From Pyrinomonadaceae bacterium (GTDB taxonomy: Bacteria > Acidobacteriota > Blastocatellia > Pyrinomonadales > Pyrinomonadaceae): 64,000 bases of DNA. A program made the translations under genes and the position numbers. Position 1 is the stretch's first letter. Every line of letters begins with the position of its first letter. The notes under the pieces were generated by a model. It was given only the letters and a program-made list of their open reading frames with translations, made no database searches and was not told where the DNA came from. The stretch spans positions 372,001 through 436,000 of the forward strand of contig DASUNM010000021.1 in the NCBI GenBank assembly GCA_036277115.1, read 5' to 3'. This document shows, piece by piece, positions 8,420 through 17,602 of the stretch.

Positions 8420-8800
8420 GTGAAAGAGATTGTTGCAACAGAACGAGCGCCGCGGGCAATCGGCCCTTATTCGCAGGCGGTGCGGAGCGGAAACTTCCTG
8501 TTTGCGTCAGGCCAGATTCCGATAGACCCGGCGACGGGTGAATTCGTAGCCGGCGGCATCACTGAACAGACTGAGCAGGTGATGCGAAACGTCTCGGCGA
8601 TTCTGGAAGCCGCGGGCGCGAACTTGCAACAGGTTGTTAAAACCACGGTTTTTCTTGCGGATATGGACGACTTCACCGCGATGAACGAGGTCTATGGCCG
8701 CTTTTTCGGCGAAGATCCGCCGGCGCGCGCAACTGTTCAGGCAGCACGACTGCCGCGCGACGCGCGGGTTGAGATAGAAGCAATCGCAATTCTGGATTGA
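8420..8800 (+). CDS. ridA: RidA family reactive enamine/imine deaminase
   Basis: Cytosolic protein that hydrolyses reactive enamine/imine intermediates released by PLP enzymes such as threonine dehydratase. At 126 aa it matches the family: [22 protein letters not shown], and [13 protein letters not shown] with the conserved Arg that binds the imino-acid carboxylate, ending [10 protein letters not shown]. The frame opens at a TTG (8390), but family alignment favours GTG 8420 ([10 protein letters not shown]). It follows the terminator of the candidate RNA, so either a promoter lies at 8320-8400 or expression depends on read-through. Confidence 0.93.
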   Translation: MKEIVATERAPRAIGPYSQAVRSGNFLFASGQIPIDPATGEFVAGGITEQTEQVMRNVSAILEAAGANLQQVVKTTVFLADMDDFTAMNEVYGRFFGEDPPARATVQAARLPRDARVEIEAIAILD

Positions 8801-8805
8801 TATTT

Positions 8806-8824
8806 AGCGGCGGGCGTTGCCCGC
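8806..8824. repeat. Short palindrome (type A core) between ridA and rpmB
   Basis: Perfect 8-bp stem CGGCGGGC/GCCCGCCG with a GTT loop and no T-run. It shares its core with the repeats at 1.2, 28.4, 30.3 and 34.5 kb. Confidence 0.6.
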
Positions 8825-8845
8825 CGTTTGGGAGAGTTAGTAATC

Positions 8846-9040
8846 ATGGCAAAAAGATGTGACGCTTGCGGCAAAGGACCGCAGTTTGGCAACAACGTAT
8901 CGCACGCTAACAATCGCTCGCCGCGACGGTTCAATCCGAATCTTCAGCCGGTGCGCGTGCAGCTTCCGAACGGCGCCGCGCGCCGCATGCGCGTCTGCGC
9001 GAAGTGCATCAAAGGCGGCAAGATTGCGAAGGCTGCTTAG
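8846..9040 (+). CDS. rpmB: 50S ribosomal protein L28
   Basis: 64-aa L28 starting [20 protein letters not shown], with CxxC pairs near both ends (CDAC and CAKC), so it is the zinc-binding form. ATG 8846 is preceded by GGGAGAG at suitable spacing; an in-frame GTG 18 bp upstream is not needed. The Lys/Ala-rich C-terminus (GGKIAKAA) is typical. Confidence 0.96.
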   Translation: MAKRCDACGKGPQFGNNVSHANNRSPRRFNPNLQPVRVQLPNGAARRMRVCAKCIKGGKIAKAA

Positions 9041-9083
9041 CACCACGGGCCGTCGGCCTGTCCAACATTTAGGAGCAAATCAA

Positions 9084-10247
9084 GTGTACAGAATTTCAAC
9101 CCCTTTTAAGCTTTCGTTGTTCGCGGTCGTAATCGCGATTTCCGCCGCCGCGTGTTCCTCGACCACCAACACGCCGGAAAGCACCGTCGCTGCAACCGTC
9201 AACGGCAAGAAGATCATGCTGGCGGAAGTTGAGCGCATCATTCATCAGCAGTCACAGGGCAAACAGTCGCTCCTCTCCTCGCACGATCTGGCGCAGGCGC
9301 GGCTGCAGGTGCTCGACCAGTTGATTAGACGTGAGGTGCTGTTCCAACGCACTGAGAAGGAAAAGCTTCTGCCGAGCGAAGACGAGATCACGAACGTCAT
9401 CAACACGCGCAAGCAGGAAAGCGGCATGACCGACGACGAATTTCAGCGCCAGCTCAAGACGCAGAACCTGACGATGGAAGCTTTACGCGAAGAAGCGAAG
9501 AAGGATCTCGGGGTTAAGAAGCTGGAAGAGAAGTACGCCGGCAAGATTACGATCAGCGATCGAGAGGTCGAAGACTTTTATACCGCGAACCGAAACCTTT
9601 TTGTGTCTGAGCGCGGTGTCCGGCTGGCCGTCATCATTATCGATCCCAGCGACAACGCGGCGCAGCAAATTACCGATGACGCGAAAGGCGAGGCCGCGGC
9701 CAAGGCCAAAGTCGACGCGATCTATCAGGACCTGAAGGGCGGAGCAGATTTCGCCACTATCGCGCGGGCGAAGAGCGAGGACCCGCAGAGCCTTTTGAAG
9801 GGCGGCGATATCGGCTCCTTTAGCGAAGAGGGCATGCGGCAAGCGGGTTTTCCCAAGGAACTGACCGACTCGTTCATGGGAGGAATGACCGTGGGCAGCG
9901 TGACCGAGCCGAAGCTGTTAAATAACAAGTGGTACATCTTCAAGCTGCAGGAGAAGCGTCTGCAGACTGAAAACCTTACGCTTGAAAGTCAGGGCGTGCG
10001 CCAGCAAATTACGCTCGAGCTGACAAATCAGCGAAAGCAGATTTTGAACGCGGCGCTGCTGGAAGTGGCGATGAAAGAAGCCAAGATCGTTAACAACCTG
10101 GCCAATGACATTCTCAACAATCCGAGCAACCTCGGGTTAAGGCCGGCGGGTTACGATCCCTCGAAGGCTGCACCTGGTGCGACGCCGACGCCGGCAGCCA
10201 CGCCTGCGGCAAGCCCAGCCGCGACGGCTTCGCCTGCAAAGAAGTAA
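9084..10247 (+). CDS. SurA/PrsA-like parvulin peptidyl-prolyl isomerase lipoprotein
   Basis: Periplasmic folding catalyst anchored as a lipoprotein. GTG 9084 is chosen because AGGAG lies 8 nt upstream and it gives a clean lipoprotein signal with lipobox ending at C24 (AISAAACSS). Residues about 35-190 form a SurA-N-like chaperone region (AEVERIIHQQSQGK, QVLDQLIRREVLFQ). Residues about 190-310 are the parvulin domain (FATIARAKSEDPQSLLKGGD, GSFSEEGM). The last 40 residues are Ala/Pro/Thr-rich and low-complexity. 387 aa. The frame is open much further upstream, across rpmB, but that part is a shadow. A GC hairpin lies just downstream. Confidence 0.9.
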   Translation: MYRISTPFKLSLFAVVIAISAAACSSTTNTPESTVAATVNGKKIMLAEVERIIHQQSQGKQSLLSSHDLAQARLQVLDQLIRREVLFQRTEKEKLLPSEDEITNVINTRKQESGMTDDEFQRQLKTQNLTMEALREEAKKDLGVKKLEEKYAGKITISDREVEDFYTANRNLFVSERGVRLAVIIIDPSDNAAQQITDDAKGEAAAKAKVDAIYQDLKGGADFATIARAKSEDPQSLLKGGDIGSFSEEGMRQAGFPKELTDSFMGGMTVGSVTEPKLLNNKWYIFKLQEKRLQTENLTLESQGVRQQITLELTNQRKQILNAALLEVAMKEAKIVNNLANDILNNPSNLGLRPAGYDPSKAAPGATPTPAATPAASPAATASPAKK

Positions 10248-10270
10248 AGCGAATCTTCGAGTTGATCCGG

Positions 10271-10299
10271 GCGGGTGCAGGCTGACGGTTTGCACCCGC
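10271..10299 (+). terminator. Hairpin between the parvulin gene and the ABC-F gene
   Basis: Perfect 9-bp stem GCGGGTGCA/TGCACCCGC with an 11-nt loop. The following TTCGTGTGTCT is only a weak T-tract, so termination may be partial. Confidence 0.5.
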
Positions 10300-10317
10300 T
10301 TCGTGTGTCTAGTAATC

Positions 10318-12348
10318 ATGCTGTTCCGACTTTCCGAAGTTCATAAATCCTTTGCCGCGCAGGACGTCTTGCGCGGCGCCTCGCTACAGATCAACCCGGG
10401 CGAGCACGTCGGACTCGTCGGTCGCAACGGCGCCGGGAAGACGACTATCTTTCGTCTCGTTACCGGGGAAGAAGCAGTTGACCGCGGCGACGTGGTGCGG
10501 GCGCGTGGCTTGAAGCTTGGCTTGCTCGCGCAGCATGTTCATTTCAAACAAGGCTCAACAGTTCACGAATCCGCACTCGCCGCGTTCGGCCGCCTGCAGC
10601 AGATCGAACACGAAATGCACGAGCTTGAGCATCGCATGGCCGATCCGGGCGAAGATCTGGAAAAAGTGCTCGCGCGTTACAGCGATCTGCAGCATGAATT
10701 CGAGCGCGAAGGTGGCTTTGAATACTCGGCGAAAGCCGAAGCGATTCTCCAGGGCCTCGGTTTCGAAAAGGATTCCTGGCAGATGGAAACCGAGAAGCTA
10801 TCAGGCGGCCAGCAGAACCGTCTCGGCCTGGCGTGCTTGCTTTTGTCTGAGCCGGACGTGCTGCTGCTCGACGAACCGACCAACCATCTTGACGTTAACG
10901 CGGTCGAATGGCTTGAACAGTTTCTGCAGAGTTACGCCAGCGGGTTCGTCATAATTTCGCACGATCGATATTTTCTTGACCGCGCGTGCACCCGCATCAT
11001 CGAGGTCGAGAATGGCCAGGCGACCAGCTACACCGGCAACTACTCGCACTACCTCGTCGAGCGCGAAGAGCGCCGCGAGATTCAGCAGCGGGCCTACGAA
11101 AATCAGCAGCGCTTGATTGCAAAGACCGAAGAATTCATCCGCAAGAACCTCGCTGGCCAAAAAACGAAGCAGGCGAAGTCGCGACGCACCATGTTGCAAA
11201 AACTCGAGCGAGTTGACGCCGTGCGTGGCGATCAAGCTTCGGGAGACTTTCGTTTACAGGACATCGAGCGCACCGGAACGCACGTGCTGACGATCAACGA
11301 AGGCGCGATCGGCTATGGCGATAATGTCCTGGGACGCGACATCTCACTAATTCTGCGTCGCGGCGAATGTCTCGGCGTTATCGGCCCGAACGGTTCAGGG
11401 AAAACGACGTTCCTGAAAACGATTTTGGGAAAGATTCCGTTTCTGAACGGGGACGTTCGCTGGGGCAGCAAAGTTGAAATTGGTTATTACGCGCAGCAGC
11501 TTGAAGATCTCGACGACCGAAACGAAATCATCATGGAGCTGCGGCGCGTGGCGCCGTCGAGCGCAACCGCCGGTGAGCTGCGGTCGTTTCTCGCGAAGTT
11601 CCTGTTCGTGGGCGACGACGTTTACAAACACGTGCGCGATTTGTCCGGCGGAGAGAAGGGAAGACTTTCGCTCGCGAAACTGATCTATTCAGGCGTCAAC
11701 GTCCTGGTGCTGGACGAGCCGACAAACCATCTCGACATTCCCTCGCGCGAATCGCTGGAAGAAGCGCTGGAGGCTTACGAAGGCACGATCATCACGATCA
11801 GTCACGATCGATTCTTCCTTGATCGTGTCGCGACACAGATCCTGGCGCTGGACGGAGCCGGCAAAGTCGAACATTACAACGGCGATTACACCGAGTATCA
11901 CGATTGGAAAGCTGCGCGCGCACGAGGGGACGCATCGCCTTCGGTAGCGGGCGGATCGCAGCATGCCGATCCAGCTTCGTCCAGTCGGTCACAAGAAACT
12001 TCTGGCAAGCGTCACTCTAAATCAGAGGTGGCTTCACGCGCGATGAAGTCAGTACCACCCGCTGTAGCGGTAGCGGGTGGGTCCAGCGCTGAATCCAAGC
12101 GCATCAAGGTCGTCAAAAAGCCGCGCGATCCACAAACTGTCGAAGCGGAAATCGCCGAACTCGAAAAGCAGGTAGCGGAAGTCTCGAACGAAATGTCCAA
12201 GCCCGAGGTTGCGCGTGACATCACCAAGCTCGTGGCGGCGAACGACGCGTACGAAAAGGCCCAGGCGCGACTGGCTGAATTGTACGATGAGTGGGAACGC
12301 GCGGAAGCTGCTGTCAGTCCGGTAAAGAAAAAGACTTCGCGCCGTTAG
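10318..12348 (+). CDS. ABC-F family ATPase (Uup/YheS/YdiF-like)
   Basis: Soluble tandem-ABC protein of the ABC-F family, whose members act on ribosomes in translation. Walker A GRNGAGKTT (residues 35-43) and GPNGSGKTT (about 358); signatures LSGGQQNR and LSGGEKGR; Walker B LLLDEPTNHLD and LVLDEPTNHLD. A charged interdomain linker holds EEFIRKNLAGQKTKQAKSRR. The C-terminal coiled coil is about residues 605-665. Between ABC2 and the coiled coil, residues 535-600 form a Ser/Ala/Gly-rich linker partly encoded by a type B dispersed repeat (12042-12083). The start is ATG 10318 (MLFRLSEVHKSF); the longer frame overlaps the parvulin gene. No transmembrane segments, so not a transporter. Confidence 0.92.
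   Translation: MLFRLSEVHKSFAAQDVLRGASLQINPGEHVGLVGRNGAGKTTIFRLVTGEEAVDRGDVVRARGLKLGLLAQHVHFKQGSTVHESALAAFGRLQQIEHEMHELEHRMADPGEDLEKVLARYSDLQHEFEREGGFEYSAKAEAILQGLGFEKDSWQMETEKLSGGQQNRLGLACLLLSEPDVLLLDEPTNHLDVNAVEWLEQFLQSYASGFVIISHDRYFLDRACTRIIEVENGQATSYTGNYSHYLVEREERREIQQRAYENQQRLIAKTEEFIRKNLAGQKTKQAKSRRTMLQKLERVDAVRGDQASGDFRLQDIERTGTHVLTINEGAIGYGDNVLGRDISLILRRGECLGVIGPNGSGKTTFLKTILGKIPFLNGDVRWGSKVEIGYYAQQLEDLDDRNEIIMELRRVAPSSATAGELRSFLAKFLFVGDDVYKHVRDLSGGEKGRLSLAKLIYSGVNVLVLDEPTNHLDIPSRESLEEALEAYEGTIITISHDRFFLDRVATQILALDGAGKVEHYNGDYTEYHDWKAARARGDASPSVAGGSQHADPASSSRSQETSGKRHSKSEVASRAMKSVPPAVAVAGGSSAESKRIKVVKKPRDPQTVEAEIAELEKQVAEVSNEMSKPEVARDITKLVAANDAYEKAQARLAELYDEWERAEAAVSPVKKKTSRR
12042..12083. 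repeat. Type B palindromic repeat unit inside the ABC-F gene
   Basis: GATGAAGTCAGTACCACCCG then TAGCGGTAGCGGGTGG. It matches the left arm of the 5634-5734 element and encodes MKSVPPAVAVAGG in frame, paralleling MKSEPPAVAGG there. It carries a small internal duplication (GTAGCG twice). Confidence 0.8.
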
Positions 12349-12471
12349 ATGGTCTGCTGCTCGCGTTGCGGGGCGGTCTGTGGCAACGACCACTTGCTTG
12401 ACTTCTCGATCAGCCGTTTGTTACTTTCGCGCTCTCGCAAAGTAACAGTCCTTTAGCGAGTTTCACCCCTT

Positions 12472-12547
12472 AGGCACGTAGCTCAGTTGGTAGAGCACTT
12501 CCCTGACACGGAAGGGGTCAGCGGTTCGAGTCCGCTCGTGCCTACCA
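12472..12547 (+). tRNA. tRNA-Val (anticodon GAC)
   Basis: 76-nt cloverleaf with encoded CCA. Acceptor AGGCACG pairs with CGTGCCT, D-arm GCTC...GAGC, anticodon stem CTTCC/GGAAG with loop CTGACAC, T-arm AGCGG-TTCGAGT-CCGCT. Anticodon GAC reads GUC and GUU. TTGACT at 12398 may be the -35 box of its promoter, but the -10 is poor. Confidence 0.97.
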
Positions 12548-12590
12548 ATCTCTTCTTTAATCCTAACAGCTTGATTAAATCAGTCTTCGC

Positions 12591-14789
12591 TTAACCGATG
12601 ATCTCAAAGTCTGTCCACTGCGTGACCGTTTGTTCCCGCTCCGGCGCTAGTGCGTCCGTAACGATCACCTGAAGCAGGTATTCGCCGGGCGTGAGGTCTC
12701 CACCAAGGCGCAGGCGGCCGCTTGCCGTCAGGCGCTTGAGGTCGACCTGCGCGGCCGGGTCGAAGGCTTCGGGGTCGCTCGCGAAGACCTGCTTGCCGTC
12801 GCGGAACAAGCGCACTTGCGTCGTCAACTTCGGCTTGCCCGTGCTTCCGTCAGTGCGCGCGTTGTAGATGATGTAACCAAAGTCCATCCGCGTTCCGCGC
12901 CGAAAGCGCCGGACGGCCGGGCTGAGTTCGGGGTTTGGCTCGTAAGCTTCGGTGGCCTGCGCCGCCGGAGGCGGTGGCTCATAGCCCGCGGCGACCAGGC
13001 CTGAGACTGCAAGCCGCTTGCCCCTATCGACCTCCGGCACCTCGACGAACTCGCTGGCTGAGCCGATGCGCTCGGTGGCCGCGTCACGCACCGCAAAGCG
13101 GAGCTGATAGGCGCCGGCTTGCTGGACCGGCACGTTCAGGGGATAGACGATGCCGGTCTTGAGTACGCGCTGAAAGCTTTCGCCGCGCGCGCGCAGGCTG
13201 TGCTTGCGGTTAAGTTGTCCGGCAACGGAGCCGTCGGCGTGGAAGAGCACGGCGAGCACATCAACGTCCGCTCTCTGCCAGCCATCTGCTTCGGGTTTGA
13301 AGGTGAGATCGCGAGTATCGATGTGAAGGAGCGAGCGGATGAAGGAACCATCGGGCGCTTCGTTCCCGAAGAGCGCCGTTAACCGCAGGCCGACACCGCC
13401 CGACGAAAACGGCAAGGCGAGCGCGTCAACTAACTGCTCGTCGCGCGAGCGAGCCCCCGTGGGCACCCGCGGTTTCTCCGGCGTGCCATAGAAGCCGCTG
13501 CGTGAGCGCACTTTGAGGCCGGGCCGACGGACGTTGATGCTGAGTGAGCGATACTTCCGCGTGCCCGTCTCCGAATCGAAAGTTTTGTCGTCCGGGCGAT
13601 AGCCGAGCAGGTAATAACCTTCGTGGTCGTCGAGAATGTTATTCAAGCTGCGGAGAATGTCATTCCGGTTAAAGAGCGCAAACCCGCCAGTCTCACGCGT
13701 CAGGTGGTTTAACCCATCCTGCGACCGGAAATAGCTGCTGCGGCGCGCACCGAGACTCGGGTCGTTGCCGTGCAGAACGGCGTTGAGCGTGTTGCCAGTG
13801 CCGAGTTGTGTACTGCCAATCGTCAGCCCCGGCTCGGCCGCCTCACGACCGAGTACTGGGAGGCCTCGCGCGTCGATGCCGAAAAACGTGACGGACGAGC
13901 GGTTGGCAAGATCCACCAGGCGTTTCATCTCCGTGTCCACAATGTTAACGCCGTCCACGAAGGTCGGGATGTGGTCCGTGATAATGACGACTGACTTGCG
14001 GCCCGGGAGTTCTCGCATGCCCCGTACGAAACGGGCGAGAGCTTCGAGAGTGGCGATGGATGAGATGCGTTCTTGAAGGCCTCGGGTTTGGTCGGCCGCT
14101 TGTGCCGCAGTCCCCTCGTTCGGAACAATGGGGTTGATGCCGGCGCTCCCGCGCGGGTTCCAGCGCAAACGCTCGATGGCTGCCAAAAGGTGGCGCTTGT
14201 CTGTAGTAAGTTGCTGAAGCGCACCCGCCTCCGAACCTGTTTTCACCACCGCCATCAAGTCGCCGGGCTCCATCTCCTGTTCGATAAAGTTCCTGGCCGC
14301 CTTCTGCGCGATCCGCATCGTCTCGAACGAGAGATGCATGTCGTCGAAGGCCAGTACGATGATGCGCCGCGCCTGACCCTTCGGCACGACGGCCGGTGCG
14401 ATGGGCGTCGGCGGTGCTTTCGAAGTTCGTTTTGCCTCTTTGCCGCGCGGGGCGTCGGCCGCAACCACAGGGGTCGAAGTGTTGCGCGCGGGCGACGTGT
14501 CTACGTAAGAGAAGTTAGTGATGGGCCGCTTACGGCCGTCCTCCACAATCTCAAAATCCTCGGGGCGCAGATCCGTGACGTGCCGCCCGTCCTTGTCGAG
14601 CACAACGGCGTCAAGCTGCACGAGGTTGGTCGTGATTCGGACTACATCGTCCTCGTCGTCCTGCTGCGCCGGCTGCTGGGTAACTGGCGGCCGCGCTCCC
14701 GGTCGATCCTGCGGCCGCGGCTGTTGTGGCAGCGCGGGCGTGCCGAAGCTGAGAGCGAGTATGCAGGCGAGCAGTACTTTCCGAGTCAT
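12591..14789 (-). CDS. Secreted VWFA domain protein, acidobacterial TIGR03436 type
   Basis: 732-aa exported protein of the Acidobacteria-expanded VWFA-related family. ATG 14789 is supported by GGAGGA about 8 nt upstream and begins a signal peptide (MTRKVLLACILALSFGTPAL); the longer frame to 14849 lacks these. An Arg/Pro/Gln linker precedes a beta-rich domain (TTNLVQLDAVVLDKDGRHVT, LRPEDFEIVEDG). Then comes the VWA domain with IIVLAFDDMHLSFETM as the metal-site region and a long middle with RSGFYGTP. The C-terminal half is beta-rich. Function is unproven; it is likely a surface or periplasmic adhesion/scaffold protein. Monocistronic, facing the tRNA gene. Confidence 0.88.
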   Translation of the reverse strand: MTRKVLLACILALSFGTPALPQQPRPQDRPGARPPVTQQPAQQDDEDDVVRITTNLVQLDAVVLDKDGRHVTDLRPEDFEIVEDGRKRPITNFSYVDTSPARNTSTPVVAADAPRGKEAKRTSKAPPTPIAPAVVPKGQARRIIVLAFDDMHLSFETMRIAQKAARNFIEQEMEPGDLMAVVKTGSEAGALQQLTTDKRHLLAAIERLRWNPRGSAGINPIVPNEGTAAQAADQTRGLQERISSIATLEALARFVRGMRELPGRKSVVIITDHIPTFVDGVNIVDTEMKRLVDLANRSSVTFFGIDARGLPVLGREAAEPGLTIGSTQLGTGNTLNAVLHGNDPSLGARRSSYFRSQDGLNHLTRETGGFALFNRNDILRSLNNILDDHEGYYLLGYRPDDKTFDSETGTRKYRSLSINVRRPGLKVRSRSGFYGTPEKPRVPTGARSRDEQLVDALALPFSSGGVGLRLTALFGNEAPDGSFIRSLLHIDTRDLTFKPEADGWQRADVDVLAVLFHADGSVAGQLNRKHSLRARGESFQRVLKTGIVYPLNVPVQQAGAYQLRFAVRDAATERIGSASEFVEVPEVDRGKRLAVSGLVAAGYEPPPPAAQATEAYEPNPELSPAVRRFRRGTRMDFGYIIYNARTDGSTGKPKLTTQVRLFRDGKQVFASDPEAFDPAAQVDLKRLTASGRLRLGGDLTPGEYLLQVIVTDALAPEREQTVTQWTDFEIIG

Positions 14790-14968
14790 GAGTGCGTCCT
14801 CCGTTGTTGTTCGGGAAGAGGTAGTTAAGACGATGGCGGTCCGGGGCAATGCTTGAGAAACAAGGCAGCGGGGAGAGTCTGCCCGGATTATTCGGATCGC
14901 GGCCCAGATTCTAACACCCAGTGCGTGCCAAACAAAGGTTAAGTCCGCTTGCGTGACGATCTTGCGGC

Positions 14969-15889
14969 TTACCGCTTTGGAGTTTTCCGGCCTTTTTTCT
15001 TTGCGTCCGCCGCGCCTCGCTGAGCCGCGACATTCTCGATCTCAGCGTTAACTTCGCCGCCGATCAAAACTGCCAACCCGGTCAGGTAAAGCCACAACAT
15101 CAGGATAATCACCGCGCCCAGTGAGCCGTACGTCGTGCTGTATGAATTGAAGAAGTGCAGGTAGCCTTTCAAACCAAACGAGGCGAGAAGCCAGAGCACA
15201 ACTCCGATAACCGATCCGGGCGTGATCCATTTCCAATCCTGATCGCGAAGGTCCGGCGCGAAGTAGTAGATCAATGCAAAGGCCGCCAGCATGAAAGCCA
15301 GCGCGAGCGGCCACTGCAGGATCTTCCACACCCATGTGACGGCTGAGCCAAACCCGAACAGGGCCGCAAGATAATCGGTTAGCCGGCCACCGCCGATGAC
15401 CATCGCGAGAGCGGCGATGATCAAAATGGACAGGCCCACCGTCAGCAACACGGCAGCCAATCGCCGTTTCCACCAGGGCCGCTTCTCTTCGACATCGTAC
15501 GCCGTGTTCAATGCTTCCGTGATCGCGCCCATGCCGTTGGACGCCGCCCAAAGTGCCAACAACAACCCGAACGAAAGCTTGCCGGCGCCGCTGGAGTTAG
15601 TGACTTCCAGCATGGTCGAATCGATCAGTTGAAAAGCCGATGACGGCATCACGCGCGCAAGATATTGAAACAGCGTGTTACGCATGCTGGTCTCGGAGCC
15701 GACGATCAAGCCGATCGCAGACGTCAGGAAGATCAGCAACGGAAACAACGCTAATAAAAAGTAGTACGCAAGTTTTGCGGCGTCGCCGAAGACGTCGTCG
15801 CGATTCATCTCGTTCCAAACACGGACGGCCATCTTCTTCAATGAAAGGCCGCTCAGCGTCCACATTGTTCGTCGTACTTTGCTGGCCAT
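14969..15889 (-). CDS. YihY/virulence factor BrkB family membrane protein
   Basis: Polytopic inner-membrane protein of the YihY (UPF0761) family, formerly mistaken for RNase BN. About six membrane segments are visible, with family motifs KLAYYFLLALFPLLIFL, WAASNGMGAITEALN, DVEEKRPWWKRR and FNSYSTTYGSLGAVIILMLW. ATG 15889 (MASKVRRTMW) is favoured over the 15958 start; AGAGA precedes it. The Lys-rich C-terminus is cytoplasmic by the positive-inside rule. Function in this family is unresolved. Confidence 0.88.
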   Translation of the reverse strand: MASKVRRTMWTLSGLSLKKMAVRVWNEMNRDDVFGDAAKLAYYFLLALFPLLIFLTSAIGLIVGSETSMRNTLFQYLARVMPSSAFQLIDSTMLEVTNSSGAGKLSFGLLLALWAASNGMGAITEALNTAYDVEEKRPWWKRRLAAVLLTVGLSILIIAALAMVIGGGRLTDYLAALFGFGSAVTWVWKILQWPLALAFMLAAFALIYYFAPDLRDQDWKWITPGSVIGVVLWLLASFGLKGYLHFFNSYSTTYGSLGAVIILMLWLYLTGLAVLIGGEVNAEIENVAAQRGAADAKKKGRKTPKR

Positions 15890-15958
15890 GTTTTTCTCTT
15901 GTGGCTGAGTTCTGGCTGCCTGGTACCGAGCAACCCTCATGCCTGCTTTGCAAAGCAT

Positions 15959-16295
15959 CCGTTACACAACGCAACGACTAATAATACTGGTATCCCGTTT
16001 GCTATCCCTGAAACTGACTTAAGAAAACGAAATGTTTTCGGACTAAAGAAGCGCTAACCCTGACGTTGCGCTGTATCGAAATAAAGCGAGACGGAGCGAC
16101 GATAGAGGTAAGTATTCGGTGGCCTTGAACATGAACCAAGGTTAACTTGCGGCTGCAAAACACTGTAAGTCGCAATTAATTGCTTCAGCCAATCCTGGCT
16201 GAACTCCTCTCTGTCGGCAACATAAGGATAGAAACTCCCAAGGGAGAAGTTCTATCTGCTTTACGTGAGGATTTTAACAATCGGAGGATAGATCT
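15959..16295 (+). other. Intergenic/5' leader with two hairpins before the galactofuranose cluster
   Basis: No plausible gene in this 337-bp stretch. It contains a perfect 8-bp hairpin TTCAGCCA-ATCC-TGGCTGAA (16184-16203) and an extended hairpin GATAGAA..CTCCC-AA-GGGAG..TTCTATC (16227-16256). These are followed by the Shine-Dalgarno GGAGG (16283-16287) of the glycosyltransferase. Neither hairpin has a T-run, so they look like RNA structure or processing sites rather than terminators. I recognise no known riboswitch. Confidence 0.45.
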
Positions 16296-17564
16296 GTGTC
16301 GAACTCACAGCAGCATTCATCACCGGCACTAAATGTTCAGGCGGTAACTCAGCCATTGCCCAAAGGCTCGCGCAGCGCATCTGAGCCGGCGCCGGATCTG
16401 GTTTGCTTTTCGCACCTGCGTTGGGATTGGGTCTATCAACGACCACAGCACCTTTTGAAACGTGGGGCGGCTGAGCGCCGTGTCTTTTTTATTGAAGAAG
16501 CGATGCGTGGTAGTGGTTCGCTGCGGCTCGAAGTGCGTGAGCGAGAAAACGGAGTGCAAGTAGTCACGCCGATCCTGCCGGACGGTTTAAGTAGCCAAAT
16601 TGCGCAGACGGCCGTCCTCAGCAGCCTGCTTCAGACTTTCTTCAGCGAACACCAGATTCAGGAATACGTGCTGTGGTACTACACGCCGATGGCCCTCGAT
16701 TTTACAAAAAACCTGAGTCCTCTGGCCGTCATTTATGACTGTATGGATGAGCTGTCGGCGTTCAAGGGCGCCCCGGACAGCCTGCGCTTTCAGGAACTCG
16801 AACTACTGAACCGCGCCGACGTTGTTTTCACTGGCGGGCACAGTTTGTACGAGGTCAAGCGTCACAAACATCCATTCGTACATCCATTTCCCAGCAGCAT
16901 CGATCGCGAACACTTTATGCAGGCGCGCACTCGCGCAAAGGACCCTGAAGACCAGGAACCGATTGCGTATCCACGGCTTGGTTACTTTGGCGTCATCGAT
17001 GAGCGCTTCGATACCGGATTACTCGACGCCGTGGCAGCAGCGCGTCCGGACTGGCAGTTGGTGATGCTTGGGCCGGTGACCAAGATTGATCCGAAGGTTC
17101 TGCCACAGCGGCCGAACATTCATTATCTCGGCTCGAAGACTTACGACGAGTTGCCGCGGTACATCGCGGGTTGGGACGTGGCGCTGATGCCGTTCGCGAT
17201 TAACGAAGCGACGCGTTACATCAGTCCAACCAAGACACCTGAGTATCTCGCGGCCGGAAAGCCGGTCGTGTCAACACCCATCGCTGACGTAATTAAACCG
17301 TACGGTAAGTTGGATCTCGTGCGCATCGCCCGGACTCCGGACGAATTCATCGCGGCGATTGAGCAATCCTTGAACCCGGAAGCGACGAGCAAGAAATGGC
17401 TGCAACGTGTCGATGAGTTCCTGGCCAATATTTCGTGGGATAAAACCTGGGCGGGAATGTCAGAGCTGATTGATCGAGTATCGCTACACCGGCGGAAGCC
17501 GAACGTGATGGCGGCGAAAGCCCGGGCGACAGGGCCGGCACTGGTAACGAGCAACGCAGCGTAA
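16296..17564 (+). CDS. Glycosyltransferase (GT-B fold, family-4-like)
   Basis: 422-aa cytosolic or membrane-associated glycosyltransferase. The GTG start has GGAGG 8 nt upstream. The N-terminal domain has a Trp-rich acceptor region (CFSHLRWDWVYQRPQHLL). The C-terminal nucleotide-sugar domain shows LGYFGVIDERFD, LPRYIAGWDVALMPF and TPEYLAAGKPVVSTPI, typical of GT-B enzymes with the EX7E-like C-terminal motif. Gene context next to UDP-galactopyranose mutase suggests transfer of galactofuranose or galactose onto a surface glycan. Donor and acceptor cannot be read from sequence. Confidence 0.85.
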   Translation: MSNSQQHSSPALNVQAVTQPLPKGSRSASEPAPDLVCFSHLRWDWVYQRPQHLLKRGAAERRVFFIEEAMRGSGSLRLEVRERENGVQVVTPILPDGLSSQIAQTAVLSSLLQTFFSEHQIQEYVLWYYTPMALDFTKNLSPLAVIYDCMDELSAFKGAPDSLRFQELELLNRADVVFTGGHSLYEVKRHKHPFVHPFPSSIDREHFMQARTRAKDPEDQEPIAYPRLGYFGVIDERFDTGLLDAVAAARPDWQLVMLGPVTKIDPKVLPQRPNIHYLGSKTYDELPRYIAGWDVALMPFAINEATRYISPTKTPEYLAAGKPVVSTPIADVIKPYGKLDLVRIARTPDEFIAAIEQSLNPEATSKKWLQRVDEFLANISWDKTWAGMSELIDRVSLHRRKPNVMAAKARATGPALVTSNAA

Positions 17565-17602
17565 ATCTTAATCTTAATTATTCTTAACAAGGGGAGTGAG
17601 TA

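Noticed and set aside
8859-9083. Long upstream extension of the parvulin gene
   Set aside because: It overlaps rpmB in another frame, while GTG 9084 has a good Shine-Dalgarno and starts a lipoprotein signal.
10177-10317. N-terminal extension of the ABC-F protein
   Set aside because: It overlaps the low-complexity 3' end of the parvulin gene and encodes an Arg-rich shadow; ABC-F homology starts at 10318.
12398-12426. tRNA-Val promoter TTGACT-N17-TTACTT
   Set aside because: The -35 is good but the -10 is poor; too weak to list as a feature.
14073-14828. 251-residue frame antisense to the VWA gene
   Set aside because: Shadow frame from GC-rich codon bias; Arg/Leu-rich with no motif, opposite a gene with signal peptide and Shine-Dalgarno.
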